From the NCBI RefSeq assembly GCF_022012435.1, contig NZ_JAKLUA010000023.1, positions 1 through 64,000 of the forward strand: a stretch of DNA of 64,000 nucleotides. The letters run 5' to 3'. The notes below the pieces were generated by a model, which searched no databases, had not been told where the DNA came from, and saw only the letters and a list, made by a program, of their open reading frames with translations. This document shows, one piece after another, positions 1-8,051 of this stretch. How positions within the stretch are numbered: position 1 is the stretch's first letter; the number at the start of each line of letters is the position of its first letter. The stretch is from Bradyrhizobium zhengyangense. Lineage in GTDB: Bacteria; Pseudomonadota; Alphaproteobacteria; Rhizobiales; Xanthobacteraceae. The position numbers were made by a program, and so were the translations under genes.

Positions 1-7
1 CCGGCAT
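1..7 (-). CDS. Start codon of a gene leaving the window (partial)
   Basis: An ATG on the minus strand begins at position 7. It is preceded by a strong Shine-Dalgarno sequence GGAGGG (complement of 14-19) with a 6-base spacer, so a leftward gene probably starts here. Only two codons are visible and the product cannot be named. Confidence 0.3.
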
Positions 8-104
8 GGTCAGCCCTCCAAGAGCCGACCACCCATGAATCATTGAAAAATTGATTCGGGAATCCTATAAATCGCGGCAAAATCAACAATCTGCCAAAGT
101 AGTG

Positions 105-542
105 CTAGCGCGACCAGACATACCGAGCGTCGGGCTCCCTCTCCTCGTTCCGCGCCCCGTCGGTCTGCTCGGCCAGAGTGAACCCACGCGCCTCGTAGAA
201 GCGCCGCGCCGGTGCGTTGCGCTGGAAGGTCCAGAGCTCGAGCCGCTTGTTCGCGGCCTTGGCGCTGTTGAGAAGTTCGGTGCCGATGCCGCGGCCATGC
301 GCGGCGGGATGGACATAGAGCTGTTCGATCCAACCGTCGCGAAAGGCGATAATGCCGCAGAGCTGATCGCCGTCGAAACGTCCCCACACGCGGCAGGCCG
401 GGAAAACCAGCTCGCGATAAAACCAGCGGTCTTCATCCGGCGTGTGCAGCCCGACGAGCCACGGCATTGCATGATCAAACGCGATCCGATGGACTTGCGC
501 AGCCGCAGCCATATCGGTGAGCGCGAGCTGTCTCAGCATCAA
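105..542 (-). CDS. GNAT family N-acetyltransferase
   Basis: The 145-residue protein has the GNAT fold signature. The acetyl-CoA pyrophosphate-binding motif HGRGIGTEL lies at residues 82-90, after the strand WIEQLYVHP, and a late NAPARRFYEARGF segment is typical of motif B. The family transfers an acetyl group from acetyl-CoA to an amine; the substrate cannot be read from the sequence. Its start codon overlaps the stop of the upstream nnr gene by four bases (ATGA), so the two are probably translationally coupled, but no functional link to NAD(P)HX repair is evident. Confidence 0.85.
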   Translation of the reverse strand: MMLRQLALTDMAAAAQVHRIAFDHAMPWLVGLHTPDEDRWFYRELVFPACRVWGRFDGDQLCGIIAFRDGWIEQLYVHPAAHGRGIGTELLNSAKAANKRLELWTFQRNAPARRFYEARGFTLAEQTDGARNEEREPDARYVWSR

Positions 543-2038
543 TACTCGATCCCGAGTGCGTTATAGATGCGCCGCTGCACCGCCGGCAGTGTCTCGGTGA
601 GATCTTCGGCGATCAGCCCCGGCCCTGCTTCGCTGGCCGCCTCGCCGTGCATCCAGACGCCGATGCTGGCGGCCTCGAACGCCGGTACGCCCTGCGCGAG
701 GAGCCCTGCAATGATGCCCGAGAGCACGTCGCCGGCGCCGGCGGTGGCGAGCCAGGGCGGCGCATTGGCGGCGATGGTGGCGCGGCCGTCGGGCGCGGCG
801 ATCGTGGTGTCAGGGCCCTTCAATAGCACGACAGCGCCGCAGCGTTCGGCCGCGGCACGTACGCGCTCGAGCTTCGAGCGACCCGGAGTCTTGTTGCTGA
901 GATCGGAGAACAGCCGCGGAAACTCGCCCTCGTGCGGCGTTAGCACCACGCCTGTGTCCTGCGACGACTTGATCGATTCAAACAGCCGCTCGGGTTTTGC
1001 GGCAAAGCTCGTCAGTGCATCGGCGTCGAGCACCAGATGGCGTTGCGCGGTGAGCGCGGTGTGGACCATGTCGCGGGTGCGCTCGCCAACGCCCGCGCCG
1101 GGCCCGATCATGCAGGTGTTGTACCTGATGTCCCCAAGCAGCTCGCCGAACTCGATCGCGGTGTCCACGGGGCGAACCATCACTGATGTCAGCGCGCTTG
1201 CGTTGATCGCAAGCGCATCGCGCGGGGTCGCCAGCGTCACGAGACCCGCGCCGGCGCGCAAGCTCCCGCGGGCAGCAAGCCGTGCAGCGCCGGTCGCCGC
1301 AGCGTCGCCCGATACCGCCAGCACATGGCCGCGGGCATATTTGTGGCCGTCGATACGCGGCACCGGGAAAGCGGCGCCCCAGAAGTCCGGATCGTTCTCA
1401 AAAATCGTCGGCGCGATCTCGTCGAGCACCTGTGCGTCGATGCCGATATCGGCGACGCGCACGCGGCCGCAATGCATGCGGCCGGGCAACAGGAGATGTG
1501 CGGGCTTCTTGCGAAAGAAGGTGACGGTCTCGGTGGCATTCACCGCCATGCCCATCACCGCCGCGCTGGTGCCGTTGATACCGCTCGGCAGGTCGACCGC
1601 AAGCACCGGGGCACCGTTGGCGTTGATCGCCTCGATCATCGCGCGCGCCTCGCCATCGACGGAGCGGCTGAGGCCCGCGCCGAACAGTGCATCGATGATC
1701 AGCGCCGGCTTTCCGATCGCCTGCGGATTGAACGGGAGCACCGGATGCTTCCAGCCGCGCGCAGCCGAGGCTGCATCGCCCTGGAGCTGGTCGCGCTCGC
1801 ACATCAGGATGACCGAGACCTCGCGGCCCTGTGCAGCGAGCTCGGCAGCTGCGACAAAACCGTCGCCGCCATTGTTGCCGGGACCGGCGACGATCAGGAT
1901 CGGCCCCTCCTCCACCAGCGCATTGGCGGCCTCCGCAACCACCTGGCCGGCGCTCAGCATCAGCTTGAAGCCCGGCGTGCCTGCCGCAATGCTGAGCTGG
2001 TCAGCCCGCTGCATCTCAGCGTTGGTCAGTACTTCCAT
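539..2038 (-). CDS. nnr: Bifunctional NAD(P)H-hydrate epimerase / ADP-dependent dehydratase
   Basis: This is a fusion of a YjeF_N epimerase domain (about residues 1-215, motif GPGNNGGDG near 52-60) and a ribokinase-like dehydratase domain (about 230-490, with LDADAL, TPHEGEF and GAGDVLSGIIAG). Together they repair hydrated, damaged NAD(P)H: the first domain epimerises S and R forms and the second dehydrates the S form using ADP. I placed the start at the ATG at 2038, which gives 499 residues, the usual family length, and has AGGGAAG upstream. An in-frame start at 2173 would add 45 residues without family resemblance. The GNAT gene follows with a 4-base overlap. Confidence 0.93.
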   Translation of the reverse strand: MEVLTNAEMQRADQLSIAAGTPGFKLMLSAGQVVAEAANALVEEGPILIVAGPGNNGGDGFVAAAELAAQGREVSVILMCERDQLQGDAASAARGWKHPVLPFNPQAIGKPALIIDALFGAGLSRSVDGEARAMIEAINANGAPVLAVDLPSGINGTSAAVMGMAVNATETVTFFRKKPAHLLLPGRMHCGRVRVADIGIDAQVLDEIAPTIFENDPDFWGAAFPVPRIDGHKYARGHVLAVSGDAAATGAARLAARGSLRAGAGLVTLATPRDALAINASALTSVMVRPVDTAIEFGELLGDIRYNTCMIGPGAGVGERTRDMVHTALTAQRHLVLDADALTSFAAKPERLFESIKSSQDTGVVLTPHEGEFPRLFSDLSNKTPGRSKLERVRAAAERCGAVVLLKGPDTTIAAPDGRATIAANAPPWLATAGAGDVLSGIIAGLLAQGVPAFEAASIGVWMHGEAASEAGPGLIAEDLTETLPAVQRRIYNALGIEY

Positions 2039-2231
2039 GCCACTTCCCTGGTCCAAACGCCCTTTCAACAGGCACGTTCCGTGCCGATACACCCGGCGGA
2101 ACATTCGATTGCACAGATATTGAACCGTTTGCCTATTTCGTAGTCTGCGGTATTTTGAGCCAATCGGCTCCACCTATCAGAGATGCTCGTTAAAAGGCTG
2201 ATAACGCTCCAATATCCAGGGCATTTGCAAC

Positions 2232-2250
2232 TTGGCATAGACCCTGCTTT
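2232..2250 (+). promoter_or_regulatory. Sigma-54 (-24/-12) promoter of glnB
   Basis: TGGCATAGACCCTGCTT has GG at 2234-2235 and GC at 2246-2247 with exact 12-base periodicity, close to the RpoN consensus TGGCACG-N4-TTGCW. Transcription would begin near 2259, leaving a leader of about 158 bases before glnB. NtrC-dependent transcription of glnB from a -24/-12 promoter is known in Bradyrhizobium japonicum. I did not recognise a clear NtrC site upstream. The 2039-2416 interval contains no gene that I can support. Confidence 0.7.
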
Positions 2251-2416
2251 CGAGGAAGCCGCTTCGGTTCGTCGTGCTCACTGGCATATTCTGGGTGTGG
2301 CCGGCCGTTGTTGCCAGGCTGGTCAGGTCCCGGCATGACGAGGACAAAATCGTGCGTGACACAAGCGCATCCTGACGAAGACGTTGCTATTTGATCGAAA
2401 TGCCGGGAGGCGCGCA

Positions 2417-2755
2417 GTGAAGAAAATCGAAGCCATCATCAAGCCGTTCAAGCTCGACGAGGTGAAGGAAGCGCTCCAGGAAGTTGGTCTCCAGGGCATC
2501 ACAGTGACCGAGGCGAAGGGTTTTGGTCGCCAAAAGGGCCACGCCGAGCTCTACCGCGGCGCAGAATACATCGTCGACTTCCTGCCCAAGGTGAAGATCG
2601 AGATCGTGATCGGCGACGACCTGGTCGAGCGTGCGATTGATGCGATCCGCCGCGCCGCACAGACCGGTCGCATCGGCGACGGCAAGATTTTCGTCTCCAA
2701 TATCGAAGAGGCGATCCGCATCCGAACCGGCGAATCCGGGCTGGACGCTATCTGA
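2417..2755 (+). CDS. glnB: Nitrogen regulatory protein PII
   Basis: This is a 112-residue PII signal transducer. The T-loop reads RGAEYIVDFL, with the uridylylation tyrosine at position 51, and the C-terminal signature begins TGRIGDGKIFV. Asp54 in the T-loop favours GlnB over GlnK, which usually has Asn. The start is a GTG at 2417, six bases after GGGAGG; the in-frame start at 2384 adds residues absent from PII proteins. PII senses 2-oxoglutarate, ATP/ADP and, through uridylylation, glutamine, and controls GlnA adenylylation and NtrB/NtrC. It is followed by glnA on the same strand. Confidence 0.97.
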   Translation: MKKIEAIIKPFKLDEVKEALQEVGLQGITVTEAKGFGRQKGHAELYRGAEYIVDFLPKVKIEIVIGDDLVERAIDAIRRAAQTGRIGDGKIFVSNIEEAIRIRTGESGLDAI

Positions 2756-2798
2756 GCCGGGTGCTATCCCGAATTTTGCGACACTCTGAAAGAAAAAA

Positions 2799-2823
2799 GG
2801 CTGCTTCGGCGGCCTGATTTCGT
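2799..2823 (+). terminator. Hairpin between glnB and glnA (possible partial terminator)
   Basis: GGCTGC-TTCG-GCGGCC (2799-2814) forms a 6-bp stem closed by a stable UUCG tetraloop, preceded by an A-run and followed by a weak T-rich tract (TGATTTCGTTT). It could attenuate read-through from glnB into glnA or protect the glnB mRNA end. The tail is too poor in T for a strong intrinsic terminator. Confidence 0.45.
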
Positions 2824-2906
2824 TTGTGCGGTTGCGCCAAACTCGCCGAAAGCGAGAACGAATCTGCTCATCTGGAAACCGACCCGCAGAGCCAAAAGGG
2901 GTATGC

Positions 2907-4316
2907 ATGAAGACCGCCAAAGACGTCCTGAAATCGATCAAGGACAACGACGTCAAATACGTCGACCTGCGCTTCACCGATCCGCGCGGCAAGTGGCAGC
3001 ACGTGACGTTCGACGTCAGCATGATCGATGAGGACATTTTCGCCGAAGGAACCATGTTCGACGGCTCCTCGATCGCCGGCTGGAAGGCGATCAACGAGTC
3101 AGACATGTGCCTGATGCCAGATCCGGTGACCGCGACGATCGATCCGTTCTTCGCCGAAACCACCATGGTCATCACTTGCGACGTGCTCGAGCCGACCACC
3201 GGCGAGCCCTACAACCGCGACCCCCGCGGCATCGCCAAGAAGGCGGAGGCCATGGTCAAGTCGATGGGCGTGGGCGACAGCGTGTTCGTCGGCCCCGAAG
3301 CCGAGTTCTTCGTGTTCGACGACGTGCGCTATTCGTCCGATCCCTACAAGACTGGCTTCCGTCTCGATTCCTCGGAGCTGCCGATCAACTCCGACACCGA
3401 ATATGAAGGCGGCAATCTCGGCCACCGCGTCCGCACCAAGAGCGGCTACTTCCCCGTGCCCCCGCAGGACTCGGTGCAGGACATGCGCTCGGAGATGCTC
3501 GGCGCCATGGCCAAGATGGGCGTCAAGGTCGAGAAGCATCACCACGAGGTCGCTTCGGCCCAGCACGAGCTCGGCATGAAGTTCGACACGCTGACGCTGA
3601 TGGCCGACCATTTGCAGATCTACAAATACTGCATCCACCAGGTCGCGCACATCTACGGCAAGACTGCCACCTTCATGCCAAAGCCAGTCTATGGCGACAA
3701 CGGCTCGGGCATGCACGTGCACCAGTCGATCTGGAAGGACGGCAAGCCGGTGTTCGCCGGCAACAAGTACGCCGACCTGTCGGAGACCTGCCTCCACTAT
3801 ATCGGCGGCATCATCAAGCACGCCAAGGCGATCAACGCCTTCACCAACCCGTCGACCAACTCGTACAAGCGTCTGGTCCCGGGCTACGAAGCCCCCGTGC
3901 TGCTCGCCTACTCCGCGCGCAACCGCTCGGCCTCCTGCCGCATCCCCTACACCGCTTCGCCGAAGGCCAAGCGTGTCGAGGTGCGCTTCCCCGATCCGCT
4001 CGCCAATCCCTATCTCGGCTTCGCCGCGATGCTGATGGCTGGCCTCGACGGCATCAAGAACAAGATCGATCCGGGTCCGGCGATGGACAAGGACCTCTAC
4101 GATCTGCCGAAGGAAGAGCTGAAGCAGATCCCGACCGTCTGCGGTTCGCTGCGCGAGGCGCTGGAGAACCTCGACAAGGACCGCGGCTTCCTCAAGAACG
4201 GCGGCGTGTTCGACGACGACTTCATCGACGCTTACATCGAGCTGAAGATGACCGAAGTCGCCCGCTTCGAGATGACCCCGCATCCGGTCGAGTTCGAGAT
4301 GTACTATTCGGGCTAA
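2907..4316 (+). CDS. glnA: Glutamine synthetase type I
   Basis: The 469-residue enzyme makes glutamine from glutamate, ammonia and ATP as a cytoplasmic dodecamer. It has the GSI signatures FDGSSI near the N-terminus, the metal/ATP segment with GSGMHVHQS, and a C-terminal KDLYDLP. The tyrosine in the last is residue 398 counting Met, equivalent to Tyr397, the adenylylation site of GSI-beta. The start at 2907 has AAAGGGG upstream and gives the standard family length. glnB lies 151 bases upstream, and a strong terminator follows. Confidence 0.98.
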   Translation: MKTAKDVLKSIKDNDVKYVDLRFTDPRGKWQHVTFDVSMIDEDIFAEGTMFDGSSIAGWKAINESDMCLMPDPVTATIDPFFAETTMVITCDVLEPTTGEPYNRDPRGIAKKAEAMVKSMGVGDSVFVGPEAEFFVFDDVRYSSDPYKTGFRLDSSELPINSDTEYEGGNLGHRVRTKSGYFPVPPQDSVQDMRSEMLGAMAKMGVKVEKHHHEVASAQHELGMKFDTLTLMADHLQIYKYCIHQVAHIYGKTATFMPKPVYGDNGSGMHVHQSIWKDGKPVFAGNKYADLSETCLHYIGGIIKHAKAINAFTNPSTNSYKRLVPGYEAPVLLAYSARNRSASCRIPYTASPKAKRVEVRFPDPLANPYLGFAAMLMAGLDGIKNKIDPGPAMDKDLYDLPKEELKQIPTVCGSLREALENLDKDRGFLKNGGVFDDDFIDAYIELKMTEVARFEMTPHPVEFEMYYSG

Positions 4317-4340
4317 GCGGCTCGATATCACGACACGCGA

Positions 4341-4369
4341 AAGGCGCCCCTTCGGGCGCCTTTTGTTTT
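4341..4369 (+). terminator. Rho-independent terminator of glnA
   Basis: AAGGCGCCC (4341-4349), a CTTC loop and GGGCGCCTT (4354-4362) make a 9-bp stem running into TTTTGTTTT, located 25 bases after the glnA stop. Confidence 0.9.
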
Positions 4370-4385
4370 GAGCGATCGACCCAAC

Positions 4386-4478
4386 TTTCGTTCTGCATCT
4401 GACTCCACTTCGTTCTCAAAGAACGAATCGGAATCGCGAAAATCGGCGCGAACCAATCCTTGCTGATTGGTTTATTCG
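4386..4478 (+). repeat. 93-bp direct repeat, copy 1 (flanks the nfeD-slipin pair)
   Basis: This interval aligns without gaps to 6809-6901 with about ten mismatches. It contains two potential hairpins: TTCGTTC-N5-GAACGAA (from 4409) and AACCAATC-N6-GATTGGTT (from about 4450). It lies between the glnA terminator and the slipin stop. Not recognised as a named family. Confidence 0.8.
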
Positions 4479-4520
4479 ACCCGAGAGATTCGCTACGCCC
4501 CATCGGCCGTCGATCCACAC

Positions 4521-5279
4521 TCACGTCGTGTCACGCCGCGACGTAAAATGATCGAGCAATCCCGTCGGCAGCGGAAACACGATGGTCGACGACCGCTCGC
4601 CGGCGATGTCGTGCAGCGCCGCGAAGTAGCGCAGCTGCATCGCCTGCGGCTCCTGCGCGAGAATGCGGCCGGCCTCGACCAGCTTTTCGGCGGCCTGCTG
4701 TTCGCCCATCGCATTGATTACCTTGGCGCGCCGCAACCGTTCCGCTTCGGCCTGCTTGGCGATCGCGCGCACCATGGTCTCGTTGATATCGATGTCCTTG
4801 ATCTCGATTCCGGTCACCTTGATGCCCCAGACGTCGGTCTGCTTGTCGAGGATTTCCTGGATGTCGGCGTTCAACCTGTCGCGTTCGGCGAGCATCTCGT
4901 CGAGCTCGTGCTTGCCAAGCACCGAGCGCAACGTGGTCTGGGCAAGCTGACTGGTCGCGGCCATGTAGTCGCCGACCTTGATTATGGCGCGCTCGGGATC
5001 AACGATGCGGAAGTAAAGGACGGCGTTGACCTTGACCGAGACGTTGTCGCGCGAAATCACGTCCTGGGGCGGCACGACCTGCACCATCACCCTGAGGTCG
5101 ACCTTGACGAGCTGCTGCGCGACCGGAATGAGGATGACGAGGCCCGGCCCTTTCACCCCGGTGAAGCGGCCGAGCGTGAAGATGACGCCGCGCTCATATT
5201 CCCTGAGGATGCGAACGGCCTGGGTGAGAAACAGGATGACGATCAGCGCAAGCGCTGCATAAAGCGAATATTCGAACAT
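4521..5279 (-). CDS. Slipin (stomatin/prohibitin-like SPFH membrane protein)
   Basis: The 252-residue protein has one N-terminal membrane segment (about residues 5-22) followed by an SPFH domain, recognisable by REYERGVIFTLGRF, the strand DLRVMVQVVPPQD and the helical EAERLRRAKVINA stretch. Slipins form membrane-associated oligomers and are usually encoded beside NfeD proteases; in Pyrococcus the NfeD-type protease cleaves the stomatin C-terminus. Its ATG overlaps the nfeD stop (TGATG at 5281-5277), so it is the second gene of a coupled pair. Confidence 0.92.
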   Translation of the reverse strand: MFEYSLYAALALIVILFLTQAVRILREYERGVIFTLGRFTGVKGPGLVILIPVAQQLVKVDLRVMVQVVPPQDVISRDNVSVKVNAVLYFRIVDPERAIIKVGDYMAATSQLAQTTLRSVLGKHELDEMLAERDRLNADIQEILDKQTDVWGIKVTGIEIKDIDINETMVRAIAKQAEAERLRRAKVINAMGEQQAAEKLVEAGRILAQEPQAMQLRYFAALHDIAGERSSTIVFPLPTGLLDHFTSRRDTT

Positions 5280-6652
5280 CAGACTTGACCTCCCTCGCCG
5301 TTCGGCCGCCGAACCACCAGGGTCAAGTCGACGATGTTGGCGACCTCGACCCTCTCTCCGGGCTTGAAGCTATCGGCGCCGCGCGCTTGCCAGCGTTCGC
5401 CATGCGTGAAGACGTGCCCCTCGGTCTCGTTCCAGTCGAGCACCTCGGCGATCAGGCCAAGCATGGCTTGCGCGCCGACCCGTGGCGCACTGCGGCGGGC
5501 GCGCCTGAGCGCGCCGAGCACGACCAGAACAAACCCGGCGAAGATCGCCGCGACAATGGCGATGACCGACCACGACAGCCGGTAGCTGGGCGATTCGACC
5601 CGCACCAGCATGATGGCGCCCAGCACAAAGGCGACGACGCCTCCAAGGCCGATCACGACGGTCGGATTGAAGGCCTCGATGGCAAGCAGCGCGATGCCGA
5701 CCAGCATCAGGCCGAGCCCGGCATAATTGATCGGCAGCATATTGAGGGCATAGAGGCCAAGCAGCAGGCAGATCGTTCCGACCACGCCCGGAGCAACCGT
5801 CCCGGGCGACATGAACTCGAAGACGAGGCCGTAGATTCCGACCATCAGGAGGATGAACGCGACGTTGGGATCGGTGATGACCGTAAGGAATCGGGAGATC
5901 CGGCCGGGATCGACGGCTTCGATGATGGCATCCTGCGTTGCCAGCCGCTGCGTCGTGCCGCCGCCGAGCTCGACCACGCGACCGTCGATCTGCCTGAGCA
6001 GGTCGACCTCGTCGCGCGCGACGAGGTCGATGGCGTGCGCCTGCAACGCGCCGTTGGCGGACAGCGTCGCGGCTTCGCGGACCGCCTTCTCCGCCCAATC
6101 AGCATTGCGGCCGCGCAGTTCGGCGAGGCTGCGGATGAAGGCGACGGCATCGTTCGTTACCTTTGCCGTCATCGCATCCTTCGGCTCGTCCTTCTTGTCC
6201 TTGCTGTCCTTGTCAGGCGTGCCGCTCGGCAAGCGCGGAAGCGATCCGCCAATCTGCACCGGCGTCGCGGCACCGATATTGGTGCCCGGCGCCATCGCCG
6301 CGATATGAGTCGCATAGAGAATATAGGTCCCGGCGCTTGCCGCATGGGCGCCGGCCGGTGCGACATAGCCGGCGACAGGAACGGTCGAGCCGAGCACATC
6401 CGCGATGATCTCGCGCATGCTGGAGTTCAGGCCGCCGGGGGTATTCATGCGAAGAATGACGATCTCGGCGCGTCGCTCGCCTGCCTTGGCCAGCGCCTCC
6501 TTCACATAGCTCGCCGACGCCGGCCCGATGGCGCCGTCGATCGTGACGGTGAGTGCAAGACGGCGCTGATCCTCCGCTGAGCCGGGACGGAGACAGGCAA
6601 GACAAGCGACGATGCCGATCGCCGCAACGAGGGCCGCCTTCATGATCTGCAC
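5279..6652 (-). CDS. NfeD family membrane serine protease (ClpP-like)
   Basis: This is a long-form NfeD of about 457 residues. After an N-terminal hydrophobic signal segment comes a ClpP/crotonase-like protease domain with the putative nucleophile serine in AASAGTYI and a lysine in AKVTND. These match the Ser-Lys dyad described for Pyrococcus PH1510. Four or five membrane segments follow, then a C-terminal OB-fold NfeD domain (GLIAEVLDWNETEGHV onward). I prefer the GTG at 6652, eight bases after AAGGGAG, to the ATG at 6643. It lies upstream of and coupled to the slipin; the protease probably processes or regulates its partner. Confidence 0.88.
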   Translation of the reverse strand: MQIMKAALVAAIGIVACLACLRPGSAEDQRRLALTVTIDGAIGPASASYVKEALAKAGERRAEIVILRMNTPGGLNSSMREIIADVLGSTVPVAGYVAPAGAHAASAGTYILYATHIAAMAPGTNIGAATPVQIGGSLPRLPSGTPDKDSKDKKDEPKDAMTAKVTNDAVAFIRSLAELRGRNADWAEKAVREAATLSANGALQAHAIDLVARDEVDLLRQIDGRVVELGGGTTQRLATQDAIIEAVDPGRISRFLTVITDPNVAFILLMVGIYGLVFEFMSPGTVAPGVVGTICLLLGLYALNMLPINYAGLGLMLVGIALLAIEAFNPTVVIGLGGVVAFVLGAIMLVRVESPSYRLSWSVIAIVAAIFAGFVLVVLGALRRARRSAPRVGAQAMLGLIAEVLDWNETEGHVFTHGERWQARGADSFKPGERVEVANIVDLTLVVRRPNGEGGQV

Positions 6653-6808
6653 GGCAAGGGCTCCCTTGGCGAAGATATGGTGGCCGTCAGGCAAACCTCA
6701 ATCCGGAGGTCTGTCGCTCGCGATTGCGATTGTGCGATGCAATGGGCGGGAGCGTACGGCGGCACTCATGGAAATCAGTCGCGAGAACGCGAAGGCATGG
6801 CTATATTT

Positions 6809-6901
6809 TTTCGTTCTGCACCTGACTCCATTTCGTTCGCAAAGAACGATTCGGAATCGCGGAAATCAGCGCGAACCAATTCTTTCCGCTTGGTTTATTC
6901 G
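6809..6901 (+). repeat. 93-bp direct repeat, copy 2
   Basis: This is the second copy of the 4386-4478 repeat, same orientation and length. The two hairpins are kept in weaker form (TCGTTC/GAACGA and AACCAA/TTGGTT), and GCGCGAA and TTCGCGC extend the second. The 6653-7035 interval holds this repeat plus a GC-rich stretch at 6940-7005 resembling common rhizobial intergenic palindromes; I see no gene in it. Confidence 0.8.
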
Positions 6902-7035
6902 CGCGAAGTAATCCAGAACTCCGTCGCGGCAAGACTCTGGATTGCTTCCACCTTCGCCGAGGCTTCGGCGGACAAGTCGCTGCGTTCGTAATGACGGCCG
7001 GGCGAGAGTATGCCGTACGGACTCTGGCACGCGAG

Positions 7036-7809
7036 TTACGCCGCCGCCTTCTGCTTCGCCACCATTGCTTCGCCGAAAGCCTCGAACAGCTTTCGGTTGA
7101 TCGGATTGCGCTGCGGATCGTATTCGGCGTGCCATTGCACGCCGAGCGCGAAGGTCGGCGCTTCCGCAATGCGGATCGCCTCGATGGTGCCGTCCTCGGC
7201 GACGCCCTCGATCAGCACGCGCCTGCCGGGATCGAGGATGCCCTGCCCGTGCAGCGAATTGACCCGGATTTTCTCGCAGCCGAGAATTTTGGCGAACGCG
7301 CCACCCGGCGTGAGGTCGACGTCGTGACGGTCGGCGAACACCACGGTCGGGTCGGGATGGATCTCGCCATTCTCGAGCCGGGGCATGCGGTGGTTCATGC
7401 GGCCGGGGATCTCGCGGATCTCGGGATGCAGCGAGCCCCCGAAGGCGACGTTCATCTCCTGCAGGCCACGGCAAATGCCGAACAGCGGAATGCCGCGCGA
7501 GACGCAGGCGACCGAAAGCGCCAGCGCGACCTCGTCGCGATGGATATCATAAGGCTCGTGCTTCTCGCAGGGGTCGACATTGAAGCGGGTCGGATGCACG
7601 TTGGCGCGGGCCCCCGTCAGCACGATGCCGTCGACGGTATCGAGCAGAGCGGCGATATCGGTGATGTCGGGCGCACCCGCGAACATCACCGGCAGGCCGC
7701 CGGAAACCTCGGCCACGGCGCGCAAATTGCGCTCGCCGACCATCTGAACCTGAAATCGATTTTCGACGCGATGGGCGTTCCCGATCACGCCGACGACCGG
7801 CTTTCTCAT
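7036..7809 (-). CDS. Gamma-glutamyl-gamma-aminobutyrate hydrolase family protein (class I GATase-like)
   Basis: The 257-residue protein belongs to peptidase family C26, like PuuD. It begins RKPVVGVIGNAHR, has the nucleophile elbow GICRGLQEMN with the catalytic cysteine, and the late QWHAEYD providing the His and Glu of the triad. Members hydrolyse gamma-glutamyl amides such as gamma-glutamyl-GABA. No puuA-like glutamate-polyamine ligase is adjacent, so the substrate is open. The start at 7809 matches the beginning of the conserved domain; GGGGAGG lies about 12 bases upstream. Confidence 0.88.
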   Translation of the reverse strand: MRKPVVGVIGNAHRVENRFQVQMVGERNLRAVAEVSGGLPVMFAGAPDITDIAALLDTVDGIVLTGARANVHPTRFNVDPCEKHEPYDIHRDEVALALSVACVSRGIPLFGICRGLQEMNVAFGGSLHPEIREIPGRMNHRMPRLENGEIHPDPTVVFADRHDVDLTPGGAFAKILGCEKIRVNSLHGQGILDPGRRVLIEGVAEDGTIEAIRIAEAPTFALGVQWHAEYDPQRNPINRKLFEAFGEAMVAKQKAAA

Positions 7810-8051
7810 CTCCCGTTCCGACCTCCCCGTAAGAAGATTCTCCAAACATGCCCCTCGGATGGAACAAATTCAACAGAGCGGATCGCGGGACGGCAATGCT
7901 ATTTTTGCGCAAATGGGCCCTGGGCGCCCTCTCAGAGCCGCGGCATTGGTCGCAAGGCGCCCGGGCGCTTCGATCCGGCGCACCGGCCCCGGCTTGATCG
8001 CCGGTCTGATTTCACGAAAGAGTGCCCGTGCCCGCCCCGAAAGGACATGAT

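Noticed and set aside
3099..4331. 410-codon frame opposite glnA
   Set aside because: Mirror of a highly biased gene; no ribosome site or domain.
5285..6580. 431-codon frame opposite nfeD
   Set aside because: Same reason; nfeD shows a full protease and OB-fold pattern on the other strand.
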